The notes beneath the pieces are model-generated. The model had not been told where the DNA came from and ran no database searches. It saw nothing but the letters and a program-made list of their open reading frames with translations. From Actinomycetota bacterium (GTDB lineage Bacteria; Actinomycetota; Thermoleophilia; UBA2241): a stretch of DNA of 53,462 nt. Every line of letters begins with the position of its first letter. Position 1 is the stretch's first letter. Both the position numbers and the translations under genes were made by a program. The stretch is from the NCBI GenBank assembly GCA_026392275.1, contig JAPLCM010000149.1, forward strand, positions 1 to 53,462. The letters are read 5' to 3'. Of the stretch, positions 43,711-51,611 are shown piece after piece.

Positions 43711-43739
43711 GTACGCACTACGTAGGTGGTGCAGCGTAC
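43711..43739. promoter_or_regulatory. Candidate BlaI-type operator
   Basis: CTACGTAG (43718-43725) is a perfect palindrome extended to CACTACGTAGGTG, resembling the ACTACA/TGTAGT half-sites of BlaI. GTACGC (43711-43716) and GCGTAC (43734-43739) form an outer inverted repeat. It sits between the repressor and the M42 peptidase gene. Confidence 0.5.
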
Positions 43740-43815
43740 GTATTCCCGGCTGGTCGCGGACTCACGCCCACGCGTGTAGTAGAATCGAGCGCCTGTTGCT
43801 GAAGGAGGTGCGCAG

Positions 43816-44883
43816 GTGTCTGCCGATGTCGAACTGCTGAGCTCGCTGTGTCTCGCCCCGGGCCCCACGGGGTTCGAGGCGCCGGCACAGGACGTCGTAC
43901 GCCGGCGCCTGGCGCCTCTCGGCGAAGCTCAGGCCGATCCGCTGGGCAACATCTGGCTCGAGGTCGGCCCTGTCGGCGGCCCGCAGGTCGTCGTCACCGC
44001 GCACGCCGACCAGATCGGCCTGATCGTCACCTACGTCGATGAGCACGGCTACGTCTTCGTCGAGAGGATCGGCGGCGTGGCGCCCCTGCTGGTCCCAGGG
44101 CGCCATTTCGTGATCCACGGCGCCGGCGGCACGGTGCACGCGGTCGGCGGCAAGAAGCCCACGCACATCATCCCCGCCGCCGAGCGCGACAAGGCGCCGG
44201 CCCTCGACGAGCAGTTCCTCGACATCGGCGCCTCGAGCCGGGAGGCCGCACTCGAAGTCGTGGCGATCGGCGACCCCATCACCTTCACGCCCGAGTTCAT
44301 CGAGCTGTCGCCGGGCGTCTACGGCACCCAGGCGCTCGACGATCGCGCCGGAGTGTACTGCCTGGTGCGCGCCCTCGAGCTCTACGCGGCCGCGCCCGGC
44401 GCGGCGCGGCTCACCGGTGTTTCCACGGTGCACGAGGAGACCACGTTCATGGGCGCCAAGGCGCAGGCGAAGCGCCTTGCGCCGGCCGTGATGATCGTCG
44501 TCGACGGCGATTTCTGCAGCGACACGCCGGCCGCCGACGCCAAGAAGCTCGCCGGCGAGGTCAAGCTCGGCGCCGGCCCGGTGCTCGGCCGCGGCGCCGG
44601 CAGTAACCACCGCCTTCTGGCGATGGCGCGCGAGGTGGCCGCCGCCGAGGGCATCCCCGTGCAGCTCAAGGCCGCTCCCGAGGCGATGTCTACCGACGCC
44701 GACGAGCTTATGGCCGCGGGCACCGCGGCGACGCTCTCGCTGAGCGTCCCGGTGCGCTACATGCACTCTCCGTTCGAGGTCGCGCATGGCGACGACCTGG
44801 AGGCCGCAGCGCTCCTGGTCGCCGCCCTCGCGCGACGGGTGGGCGAGACCGGCGGGGCCGAGACGTTCGTGCCCCGCATCTGA
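43816..44883 (+). CDS. M42-family metallo-aminopeptidase
   Basis: A 355-residue dinuclear zinc or cobalt aminopeptidase that forms large cytoplasmic assemblies and trims short peptides. Metal ligands are visible in TAHADQIGLIV, ALDDRAGVY, STVHEETTFMGAK (Glu-Glu), IVVDGDF and the C-terminal RYMHSPFEV. The GTG at 43816 follows a near-perfect AAGGAGGTG. The M55 D-aminopeptidase gene follows 32 bases downstream, so the two may form a peptide-degradation unit. Confidence 0.92.
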   Translation: MSADVELLSSLCLAPGPTGFEAPAQDVVRRRLAPLGEAQADPLGNIWLEVGPVGGPQVVVTAHADQIGLIVTYVDEHGYVFVERIGGVAPLLVPGRHFVIHGAGGTVHAVGGKKPTHIIPAAERDKAPALDEQFLDIGASSREAALEVVAIGDPITFTPEFIELSPGVYGTQALDDRAGVYCLVRALELYAAAPGAARLTGVSTVHEETTFMGAKAQAKRLAPAVMIVVDGDFCSDTPAADAKKLAGEVKLGAGPVLGRGAGSNHRLLAMAREVAAAEGIPVQLKAAPEAMSTDADELMAAGTAATLSLSVPVRYMHSPFEVAHGDDLEAAALLVAALARRVGETGGAETFVPRI

Positions 44884-44915
44884 CGTAGCCCGCCGCCGCG
44901 TTCCCGGGAGGCCGC

Positions 44916-45731
44916 ATGAAGCTGTTCATCGCCATCGATCTGGAAGGCATCACGGGTGTGGTGTCCGAGCTCGACACGGCCCGCGAAGGACCGGCCGCGG
45001 TGATCGCCCGCGAGCACATGCGCGCCGATCTCGACGCGGTGCTCGAGGGCTGCTTCGCGGCCGGCGCCGATGAGGTCGTGGTGTGCGACGCGCACGACGA
45101 CGGCCGCAATCTCGACGCCGCCGGCCTGCCCCCGCAGGTCGTCCTCGTAAGCGGCTCCTCGACGCCGTACAGCATGCTTCAGGGCATCGGCCGCGGCTAC
45201 GACGGCGCGCTGTTCGTGGGCTATCACGCGCGCGCCGGCACCGCCGGGGCCGTTCTCGAGCACACCTGGAACTACAAGGTCTTTGCCGCCACGCTTGGCG
45301 ATCTGGAGGTCGGCGAGTTCGGCCTGGGCGCCCTGCTGGCCGGGCATTACGGCGTGCCCGCCGTCTTTCTGTCCGGCGACGACAAGGCGGCCGCCGAGGC
45401 TGAGGCCCTGGCGCCGGGCATCGTCACCACTGTGGTCAAAACGGGGATCACGCGGCTGGCCGCCGGCCTGCACTCGCCGCGCGCCGCGCGCGAGCGCCTT
45501 CGCGCCGACGTTGCGCGCGCGCTGCGCGCCGAACACAGGCCGGCGCCGCTCGCCTGGAACGGCGAGCCCCTCCGGCTGACCTTTGCGCGGGTCGAGTTCT
45601 GCGACCGCGCCGCAGGCTGCCCCGGCGTGCGGCGCGTGGACGGTCGCACGCTCGAGATACCCGGCGCGGACTTCGAGGAGGTCTACCGCGGCTTCCTCGC
45701 CTGCGTCCGGCTGTCGGACCTCGAGGATTGA
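44916..45731 (+). CDS. dppA: M55-family D-aminopeptidase (DppA-like)
   Basis: A 271-residue zinc aminopeptidase; the characterised DppA releases D-amino acids from D-Ala-containing peptides. The zinc site is shown by FIAIDLEGITGV (Asp and Glu), VVCDAHDDGRN, GYHARAGT (His) and GDLEVGEFGLGA (Glu). The ATG is preceded by GGGAGG. With the M42 peptidase and the distant D-aminoacylase it points to turnover of D-amino-acid-containing peptides, perhaps from peptidoglycan. Confidence 0.92.
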   Translation: MKLFIAIDLEGITGVVSELDTAREGPAAVIAREHMRADLDAVLEGCFAAGADEVVVCDAHDDGRNLDAAGLPPQVVLVSGSSTPYSMLQGIGRGYDGALFVGYHARAGTAGAVLEHTWNYKVFAATLGDLEVGEFGLGALLAGHYGVPAVFLSGDDKAAAEAEALAPGIVTTVVKTGITRLAAGLHSPRAARERLRADVARALRAEHRPAPLAWNGEPLRLTFARVEFCDRAAGCPGVRRVDGRTLEIPGADFEEVYRGFLACVRLSDLED

Positions 45732-45740
45732 CCGCTCAAG

Positions 45741-45769
45741 TTGCGGGGGCGCGGCTGGTGTGGTGAACT
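45741..45769 (+). promoter_or_regulatory. Candidate promoter of tRNA-Gly
   Basis: TTGCGG (45741-45746), a 17-bp spacer and TGAACT (45764-45769), ending 10 bases before the tRNA. The -10 is imperfect. Confidence 0.4.
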
Positions 45770-45779
45770 ACTGCTGCGG

Positions 45780-45855
45780 GCGGATGTAGTGTAGTTGGCA
45801 ACACGTCAGCTTCCCAAGCTGAAGATCGCGGGTTCGACTCCCGTCATCCGCTCCA
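45780..45855 (+). tRNA. tRNA-Gly (CCC), CCA encoded
   Basis: A 76-nt cloverleaf: acceptor GCGGATG with CATCCGC, anticodon arm TCAGC-TTCCCAA-GCTGA (anticodon CCC), T arm GCGGG-TTCGACT-CCCGT with a terminal G-U pair, discriminator T and encoded CCA. Confidence 0.95.
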
Positions 45856-45883
45856 CGTGCTTCCGGGCATCCAGTGGGAATCG

Positions 45884-45908
45884 CGGCCCCTTTCTTGGGG
45901 CCGTTCGC
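45884..45908 (+). terminator. Terminator of tRNA-Gly
   Basis: CGGCCCC (45884-45890) pairs with GGGGCCG (45897-45903) around TTTCTT, followed by TTCGCG. It also faces the end of the convergent ImmA-like gene. Confidence 0.65.
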
Positions 45909-45923
45909 GTGCGCCGCGGCCCT

Positions 45924-46418
45924 CTACATCCCGCTGTGCCGCTCCTCCAAGCCGAGCTCGCGCAGACGCGCCTGCATGGCCTTGCGGCCGACCTCGAAAC
46001 GGTCGGCAAGACGGTTGACGTCGGGGCCGTGCTCGCGCACCGCCTCGCGCACGAGAGGCTCGGGCATGAGCAGCTCGGCGGCAAAGGCGTCGGCCTCGCG
46101 CTCCTCGGCGCGCCCCGCCTCGGCGACGGAGCCGTAGTGCACGGGGCGGCAGCGCTCCTCGTGCAGCACGAAGTGGCCGATCTCGTGGGCGATGGTGAAG
46201 CGCCGACGGCCCGACTCGCCGCCGTTCGGCGCAGCGGGGCGCTCGTCGCCCAGGAGCTCCAGGGCGGCTTCACTCGTGAAGGGCTAACGGGTCTCGCCGA
46301 CCAGTGCGAGATCGAGCGCGCTGACGACATCGCGCAGCGACACCGGCTCGTGCGAGACGCTGGCGGAGTCGAGCAGGGGCGTGGCCTGACGGCGCACGTC
46401 TGACGCGGGATGACTCAT
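45924..46418 (-). pseudogene. ImmA/IrrE-family metallopeptidase gene interrupted by an in-frame amber stop
   Basis: From ATG 46418 one frame reads MSHPASDVRRQATPLLDS, continues through VSLRDVVSALDLALVGETR, meets TAG at 46286-46284 (codon 45), and then runs open to 45924. After the stop it keeps RRRFTIAHEIGHFVLHEE (zinc motif HEIGH at about 78-82) and EREADAFAAELLMPEPLVREAV, the hallmark third-ligand region. A C-terminal LADRFEVGRKAMQARLRELGL completes the domain. Such peptidases cleave repressors or anti-sigma factors of mobile elements or stress systems. No start codon lies between the TAG and the GTG at 46169, so normal translation gives only 44 residues. A recent nonsense mutation, a sequence error or readthrough are the options. 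Confidence 0.75.
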
Positions 46419-46500
46419 GAGGACGGCCCCCTCCGGGGACGGCAGTCTACCGCCGCCCGCCGCGGTCTCGCGACCGGTGGTCGCGGCCCCGGAACCGCGG

Positions 46501-48501
46501 TCAGGCGCCGATGAGCGGCAGCAGGCGGGCGACGACGCCGCCGACGGCCAGGGCCAGCACGATGGTGCCGGCGGAGATGGCCGCCGTCCACTTCCAGCCC
46601 AGCTCGCGGCGCAGCACGGCGATGGTCGCGAGGCAGGGGATGTAGATCGTGTTCACGATGGCGTAGGTGATGATCTGTGGCTTGGTCATGATGCTCGAGA
46701 TGTCGGCTACAGCGCCGCCGACGCTGACTGCGGCGAACACCAGCAGGAGCTGCAGAGCGAGCTCCTTGCGCAAAACTGCAAAGACCAACGTGAGCCCGGC
46801 CACGGCGGGGAGCATGAGCCAGCCCTCCACCACCGGCGACAGAGGAGCGGTGAGCTTCCAGACGAGCCCGGTCTCGTAGAGGGCGCCGAGCACCATGCTG
46901 CCGATGAGGATGATGGGCGCGGCGTCCCACACGAACTCGCGGAAGCGCCGCCACGTCTTGGCGGCCACCTGGCGGATCACCGGGCGGCGGAAGGGGAACA
47001 TCTCCATGACGAAGGCGCCCTTCTGACCGGGCAGAAGGCGGTTGAGGCCGAGACCGGCGGAGACGCCGATGACGAAGACCACGAAGTAGGTGAACAGCGC
47101 CCACTGCCAGCCGGCGAATGCCGCTACCGCGCCGATGATCACGGCGGTGCGGGCGCTGCAGGGCGTGAGCGTGGCCAGCGCCGAGGCGATCACGCGCTCG
47201 CGCTTGGTCGGCAGCGAGCGCGTGGCGATGATGGCCGGCACGTTGCAGCCGCCGGCAGCGATGAGCGGGATGACCGCGCGCCCGTGCAACCCGAAGCGGT
47301 GCATGACGCGGTCGCTGAGGAAGGCGGCCGCGTTCATGTAGCCGGTGTCCTCGATGAAGGCCAGAAGGAAGTAGAACGTGAGGATGTACGGGATGCCGAC
47401 GGCGATGGTGGCGAGAATGCCGCCGTCGACGCCCCACAGGACGGTGCGACCGACGACGCCGTCCCCGAAGATGCCGGTGACCACGGAGGTCACTGCCGGC
47501 GAGACCCAGGTGGTCCAGGCGGCGGTGAGCACGCGCGACAGCACGTCCCCGACCACAAAGAGCGTAGCGAACATCGCGGCGATGACGCCGAGCAGGATAG
47601 GGACGCCGGTACGTGGGGAGGTGGTAAGGCGCCACCAGGCGTCGGCGCCGGCTCGCGGCGGGGGCGCCTGCGCCGCCACCGCGAGCCGGCGCGCCTCAGC
47701 GTGGCGTGCCTGCGCGATGGCCAGCGGGAGGCCGTCGTCATCCGGCGTAAGTACCCCGGCTGCGTCGAGCTGCAGCGCCTCGACGACCTCGGCGTCGCCT
47801 TCGAGAACGGTGATGGCCGCGGCACGAGGCGCCAGCCCGAAGGGCGGATGCCCGGCCTCCGCGGCCCGCGCGGAGATCTCTGCGGCAAGGGACTCGACGC
47901 GGTCGGCGACGCCCTGGGGCAGCGGTGTGCCTCCGGCTCGCCCCAGACCGTTGTTCGAGGTCGCGACGCGAAGCAGCGCAGCTTCGAGTTGCGGCAGTCC
48001 CTCGCCGCGTGGCGCCACTGTCGCGACCACCGGAACGCCGAGCTCGCGGGCGAGGGCCTCGGTGTCGACGTCGCGGTCGTGGCGGCGTGCTTCGTCGGAG
48101 AGATTCACGGCGATGACCACACGAAAACCGAGGTCGAGAAGCTGCAGGGGCAGGTACAGGCTGCGGCCCAGATTGGTGGCGTCGACGACCGCGACCACCA
48201 CGTCCGGCTTCCGCGTGAGCAGGGCCACCCGCGCGGCACGCTGGTCGCCGCCCTGGCCGTCCAGCGAGTAGGTGCCGGGCAGGTCGACGACCTCGACGCG
48301 CCGGCCACCCCAGCGCGTACACACGACGCACGCCTCGGTGGTCACTCCGGCGCAGTTGGCGGTCTCGCAGGCGGCGCCGGTGAGGGCGTTGAACAGCGAG
48401 CTCTTGCCGACGTTGGGGTTGCCGGCCAGACAGGCGACGAGCATGCGCTCGTCGTGCCCATGGCCGGCCTTCTGCCGGCGTCGTGTCGGGACGGTCGCCA
48501 C
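46501..48501 (-). CDS. feoB: Ferrous iron transport protein B
   Basis: A 666-residue inner-membrane iron(II) transporter. The N-terminal G domain has G1 AGNPNVGKSSLFNAL (about 27-41), the G2 region GVTTEACVV, G3 VVDLPGTYSLDG and G4 VAVNLSD (VNLxD). The membrane part has the Gate motifs AGGCNVPAIIATR and ATLTPCSARTAVII with the conserved Cys, and a final helix cluster. It follows the DtxR-FeoA gene by 5 bases and is probably iron-repressed from the box at 49239. The GTG at 48501 gives a 19-residue head before the G domain; ATG 48444 is an alternative. No separate feoA or feoC is present. Confidence 0.95.
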   Translation of the reverse strand: MATVPTRRRQKAGHGHDERMLVACLAGNPNVGKSSLFNALTGAACETANCAGVTTEACVVCTRWGGRRVEVVDLPGTYSLDGQGGDQRAARVALLTRKPDVVVAVVDATNLGRSLYLPLQLLDLGFRVVIAVNLSDEARRHDRDVDTEALARELGVPVVATVAPRGEGLPQLEAALLRVATSNNGLGRAGGTPLPQGVADRVESLAAEISARAAEAGHPPFGLAPRAAAITVLEGDAEVVEALQLDAAGVLTPDDDGLPLAIAQARHAEARRLAVAAQAPPPRAGADAWWRLTTSPRTGVPILLGVIAAMFATLFVVGDVLSRVLTAAWTTWVSPAVTSVVTGIFGDGVVGRTVLWGVDGGILATIAVGIPYILTFYFLLAFIEDTGYMNAAAFLSDRVMHRFGLHGRAVIPLIAAGGCNVPAIIATRSLPTKRERVIASALATLTPCSARTAVIIGAVAAFAGWQWALFTYFVVFVIGVSAGLGLNRLLPGQKGAFVMEMFPFRRPVIRQVAAKTWRRFREFVWDAAPIILIGSMVLGALYETGLVWKLTAPLSPVVEGWLMLPAVAGLTLVFAVLRKELALQLLLVFAAVSVGGAVADISSIMTKPQIITYAIVNTIYIPCLATIAVLRRELGWKWTAAISAGTIVLALAVGGVVARLLPLIGA

Positions 48502-48506
48502 AGGCG

Positions 48507-49163
48507 TCAGGCACGCACCATGATCTTGCCGGCCACCTCGCGCCCGAGGGCGTACTGCGAGCCGGCCACGCGCACGAGAAGTGGGCCGCCGAACGGCGCC
48601 ACGCTCTCGACCTCGACGGGCGTCTCGGGCAGCAACCCGAGAGAACCCAGATACCTGAGTAGCTCGCCGTCCTCCTCGGAGATGCAGCCGATCACGCCGT
48701 GCTCACCGGCGCCGAACTCGACCAGCGGGCGCATGGCCTCGTCAGGAAGCGTGCCATCCTCGCCGGGGATCGCGTGCCCGTGTGGGCACGTGGTGGGGTT
48801 GCCGAGCTGCTGCGCAAGCCGCGCCTCGACTTCGGGGCTGAGCACGTGCTCAAGCTTGCAGGCCTCGTCGTGCACCGCATCCCAGGGCATGTCGAGGTAA
48901 TCGACCAGGAAGCGCTCGCTGAGACGGTGGCGACGCACGAGCGCCGCGCCCTCGATATCGCCTTCGGGCGTCAGCAGAATGCCCCCCTCGCCGTGCGGCG
49001 TCACAAGGCCCGCCGCCCGCAGTCGGCCGAGCATCTCAGAGACGGATGGAGGCGCCACTCCGAGCTCTTCGGCGAGGCGCTTGACGGTGACGGGGGCGCT
49101 GCCTCGCTGTAGCTTGAACATGGCTTCGAGGTACTCCTCGGTGCTCTGCGTGAGCTTGTTCAC
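48507..49163 (-). CDS. DtxR/IdeR-family iron-dependent repressor with C-terminal FeoA/SH3-like domain
   Basis: A 218-residue metalloregulator. The N-terminal winged helix reads STEEYLEAMFKL, VTVKRLAEELGVAPPSVSEMLGRL. The dimerisation and metal region has HRLSERFLVDYL and HDEACKLEHVLSPEVEARL, with the metal-ligand Cys, Glu and His of the family, then CPHGHAIPG. The last 75 residues (from about 144) form a FeoA/SH3-like domain. I chose the GTG at 49163 because GGAGGAG lies just before it; the longer frame adds a charged tail. It overlaps neither neighbour, and feoB follows 5 bases later. A perfect TTAGG/CCTAA box upstream suggests autoregulation by iron or manganese. Confidence 0.93.
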   Translation of the reverse strand: MNKLTQSTEEYLEAMFKLQRGSAPVTVKRLAEELGVAPPSVSEMLGRLRAAGLVTPHGEGGILLTPEGDIEGAALVRRHRLSERFLVDYLDMPWDAVHDEACKLEHVLSPEVEARLAQQLGNPTTCPHGHAIPGEDGTLPDEAMRPLVEFGAGEHGVIGCISEEDGELLRYLGSLGLLPETPVEVESVAPFGGPLLVRVAGSQYALGREVAGKIMVRA

Positions 49164-49238
49164 GGTCTCCTCCGGCGCCTTGGCCTGATCCTCCCGCCGC
49201 GGGCGCACCTTGGGCCGGTCCGACGAGCGGGGCTGCTC

Positions 49239-49254
49239 ATTAGGATACCCTAAT
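49239..49254. promoter_or_regulatory. DtxR/IdeR-type iron box
   Basis: ATTAGG and CCTAAT form perfect 6-bp arms around ATAC, 76 bases upstream of the repressor start. This matches the TTAGG...CCTAA core of DtxR/IdeR operators. A TATCCT on the minus strand within it could be the -10, so bound repressor would block the promoter. Confidence 0.75.
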
Positions 49255-49273
49255 CATCGGCAGAAGGGAATCC

Positions 49274-49285
49274 TGACTTTAGTCA
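49274..49285. promoter_or_regulatory. Second palindrome upstream of the iron module
   Basis: TGACT and AGTCA are perfect arms around TT, 20 bases beyond the iron box. On the minus strand it includes TTGACT. It could be a -35 region or another operator. The remaining 260 bases up to the methyltransferase hold no gene I can support. Confidence 0.35.
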
Positions 49286-49546
49286 AGAGGCGGAATGGGG
49301 ACAGGCGCTGAGGTGCGCCGAAGGTACCCCACTCATCAGGCGCGGGACCAGCCCAGCCGAGCACGGCAGCAGCGTCTCGCACCCCGCCAGGGGCGGCATG
49401 CATCGTCCGCATATCAGCGTCCCCACACGTTCCGTGGACTCCGTACGCAGAACAACGTAGGCTGCTTTCGCCGGGCTACACACACCGCACACTCATTGTT
49501 AGCCCGAGCCGATTCTGTTCACACACCCGTAGGGAGGCTTCTCGCA

Positions 49547-50293
49547 GTGGACATTCCGCGGATATTCAGCATCACCGAGAGTGCTCACCGCATCCACAAC
49601 CCAATCACACCCGAGAAGCTTGCCACTCTCGGCGCGGCGCTCCGTCTGGAATCGGGGGTCCGAGTGCTCGACCTCGGCAGCGGTTCGGGGGAGATGCTGT
49701 GCACCTGGGCGCGCGATCACGGCGTCGTCGGCACCGGCATCGACATGAGCCAGTTGTTCACCGAGCAAGCGAGACTCCGTGCTGAAGAACTCGGAGTCGC
49801 CGATGAGGTCAAGTTCATCCATGGCGATGCTGCCGGCTATGTCTCTGACGAGAAGACCGATGTGGCGGCCTGTGTCGGTGCCACTTGGATCGCTGGGGGA
49901 GTTGCCGGCACTATCGAGCTTCTGGCGCGGAGCCTGCGCACCGGAGGGATCATCCTCATCGGCGAGCCCTACTGGCGGCAGTTACCGCCAACGGAAGATG
50001 TTGCCACGGGGTGTCTTGCCAATTCAATCTCCGACTTCCTCATGCTTCCAGGACTTCTCGCTTCTTTCGGCCACCTTGGCTACGACGTTGTTGAGATGGT
50101 TCTCGCTGACCAAGACGGCTGGGACAGATACGAGGCGGCCAAGTGGCTCACTATGCGCCGATGGCTCGAAGCCAATCCCGACGACGAGTTCGCGAAAGAT
50201 GTTCGAGCCGAACTTACCTCGGAACCCGAGCGCTACGCCGCCTACACGCGTGAATACCTGGGCTGGGGTGTGTTCGCACTGATGCCGCGGTGA
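49547..50293 (+). CDS. Class I SAM-dependent methyltransferase
   Basis: A 248-residue soluble enzyme with the SAM motif VLDLGSGSGEMLCTWARDHG (about 36-55), the acidic loop GTGIDMSQLF, a DAAGYV motif II region and GGIILIGEPYWRQLP. The N-terminus (VDIPRIFSITESAHRIHNPITPEKL) belongs to a family spread over many soil bacteria whose substrate is unknown to me. The GTG at 49547 follows AGGGAGG, 9 bases upstream; the ATG-initiated longer frame runs through non-coding sequence. Base composition is less GC-rich than in the housekeeping genes, which suggests recent acquisition. Confidence 0.88.
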   Translation: MDIPRIFSITESAHRIHNPITPEKLATLGAALRLESGVRVLDLGSGSGEMLCTWARDHGVVGTGIDMSQLFTEQARLRAEELGVADEVKFIHGDAAGYVSDEKTDVAACVGATWIAGGVAGTIELLARSLRTGGIILIGEPYWRQLPPTEDVATGCLANSISDFLMLPGLLASFGHLGYDVVEMVLADQDGWDRYEAAKWLTMRRWLEANPDDEFAKDVRAELTSEPERYAAYTREYLGWGVFALMPR

Positions 50294-50407
50294 TGCGTTG
50301 GCGCATCCGGCGAATCGTCAACGCCTAAGGTCATTGGTGGTTGGTGGTGCCCAGATTGGCTACACGCGGTCGGGCCAATAGAAGGCATCAACCTGACGGC
50401 CAGAAGG

Positions 50408-50413
50408 TAGACT
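50408..50413 (+). promoter_or_regulatory. Leaderless-type -10 element before the second methyltransferase
   Basis: TAGACT lies 6 bases before the ATG at 50420, with no Shine-Dalgarno between. The -35 is weak. Confidence 0.4.
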
Positions 50414-50419
50414 GACCAG

Positions 50420-51157
50420 ATGGCGCCTGCGCCGCAGGTCATGCCTGAGAAGTTGGGCAGGCGAGAGGCCAGGTTGAGGGTGCAGGGCTACTACTCCACG
50501 AAGCTATCAGGCGATCGCCTGCAGCAGTGCTGTGAGCTGACCCCCACTCGCGTGAAGCAGTACCTGGAGGCTGAGATCGAGTTCGTCCTCAGCCGGCTTC
50601 GGCCGACTGATTCCGTGTTGGAGCTCGGCTGCGGATACGGGCGCGTGGCGTTTCGCCTCGCCGACGTCGCGGCGCGCGTCGCAGGGGTCGACACTTCGTC
50701 CGTAAGCCTCACCTTGGCGCGTCAGCTTGCCCGTCCTGAATCGCGGTGCTTGTTCCTGCAGATGGACGCGTCGGCTCTGACGTTTGGAGACGGCACGTTT
50801 GACGTGGTCGTGTGCGTGCAGAACGGCATCTGCGCGTTTGCACTCGACGCCGTGCGGCTCGTGCGTGAGGCACCGCGGGTGACTCGACCTGGGGGGAGAG
50901 TCGTGTTCTCATCGTACTCTGCGGGGTTCTGGCCGGAACGGCTCCAGTGGTTCGAGTCCCAAGCAGCGGCCGGCTTGGTGGACCCGATTGACAACGACCA
51001 GACGGAGAATGGAACGGTCGTGTGCGGGGTGGAGGTTGTGGGTCGCGCTGTTGAGGCAGCGTGCCAGATCTTCGTTGAGGCTCTGGGGCCTGAAACACCG
51101 ATGTTCGACCGCCCAGGCCGAGGTCAAGCGTCGTCTGTGCAACGTCGGCCTGCTTGA
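50420..51157 (+). CDS. Class I SAM-dependent methyltransferase, C-terminus probably replaced
   Basis: A 245-residue ORF. The methyltransferase core is clear: YYSTKLSGDRLQQCCEL, the SAM loop VLELGCGYGRVAFRLAD, VAGVDTSS, DASALTFGDGTFDVVVCVQNG and RPGGRVVFSSYSAGFWPERLQWF. After QTENGTVVCG the sequence loses family character and ends in PMFDRPGRGQASSVQRRPA, within DNA that in another frame is the middle of a HAD phosphatase. The normal final beta strand is therefore likely missing. Substrate unknown. The start is probably leaderless. Confidence 0.75.
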   Translation: MAPAPQVMPEKLGRREARLRVQGYYSTKLSGDRLQQCCELTPTRVKQYLEAEIEFVLSRLRPTDSVLELGCGYGRVAFRLADVAARVAGVDTSSVSLTLARQLARPESRCLFLQMDASALTFGDGTFDVVVCVQNGICAFALDAVRLVREAPRVTRPGGRVVFSSYSAGFWPERLQWFESQAAAGLVDPIDNDQTENGTVVCGVEVVGRAVEAACQIFVEALGPETPMFDRPGRGQASSVQRRPA

Positions 51158-51611
51158 GCGGTTCGACGTCGTGGTGGGCGGATACGAGGTCGCGCGCGGC
51201 AAGCCGGCATTCGACCTCTTCCTGCGCGCCGGCGAGGACCTCGGCGTCGTCGCGGCAAACTGCGTCGTCTTCGAAGACCCGGAGGCGTGCATCAGGGCAG
51301 CAGCCGCCGCCGGGATGATCCCGGTGCTGGTCCCGGACCTTGTGGATCCGTCGCCGGTCGCCCGCGAGCTCGGGCTGCCACACCTGACCCTTATGGACAT
51401 GGCCCTGGCGATCGAGCCGTACTTCGAGACGGTCGAGATCAGGGCAGACGTGTTCGGGCACCCGCCGGACGCCTACTTTCGTGCCTTCGTCGGCGTCTTC
51501 CGTCGTCGATATGCGGCGTCGATAGCGTCGGCTGGGCGTCCGCGCCTGAGTGGGCGTGTGAAGCGTACGCCGCCGGGTGCGGTCGGCGGGCCGCTCATTC
51601 GCCGTTCGTGA
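51117..51611 (+). pseudogene. HAD-superfamily phosphatase fragment lacking its N-terminal catalytic half
   Basis: From 51117 one frame encodes AEVKRRLCNVGLLERFDVVVGGYEVARGKPAFDLFLRAGEDLGV, FEDPEACIRAAAAAGMIPVLVPD and a C-terminal helix. These are the second half of a beta-phosphoglucomutase-like HAD enzyme, including the conserved Lys (GKPAFD) and the acidic FED motif. The first half, with the nucleophile DxD and cap domain, is absent; upstream in the same frame is Arg-rich noise overlapping the methyltransferase. The last 45 residues are also atypical. The junction suggests a deletion that joined two genes. The end overlaps the stop of the convergent hydrolase by 17 bases. Confidence 0.7.

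Noticed and set aside
46284-46286. TAG read as pyrrolysine or a recoded amber codon
   Set aside because: Many genes in the window end in TAG, and no pyl genes are visible.
46417-48900. 827-codon plus-strand open frame over feoB and the DtxR-family gene
   Set aside because: Antisense to two genes with clear motifs and a good operator; Asp/Glu/Arg repeats only.
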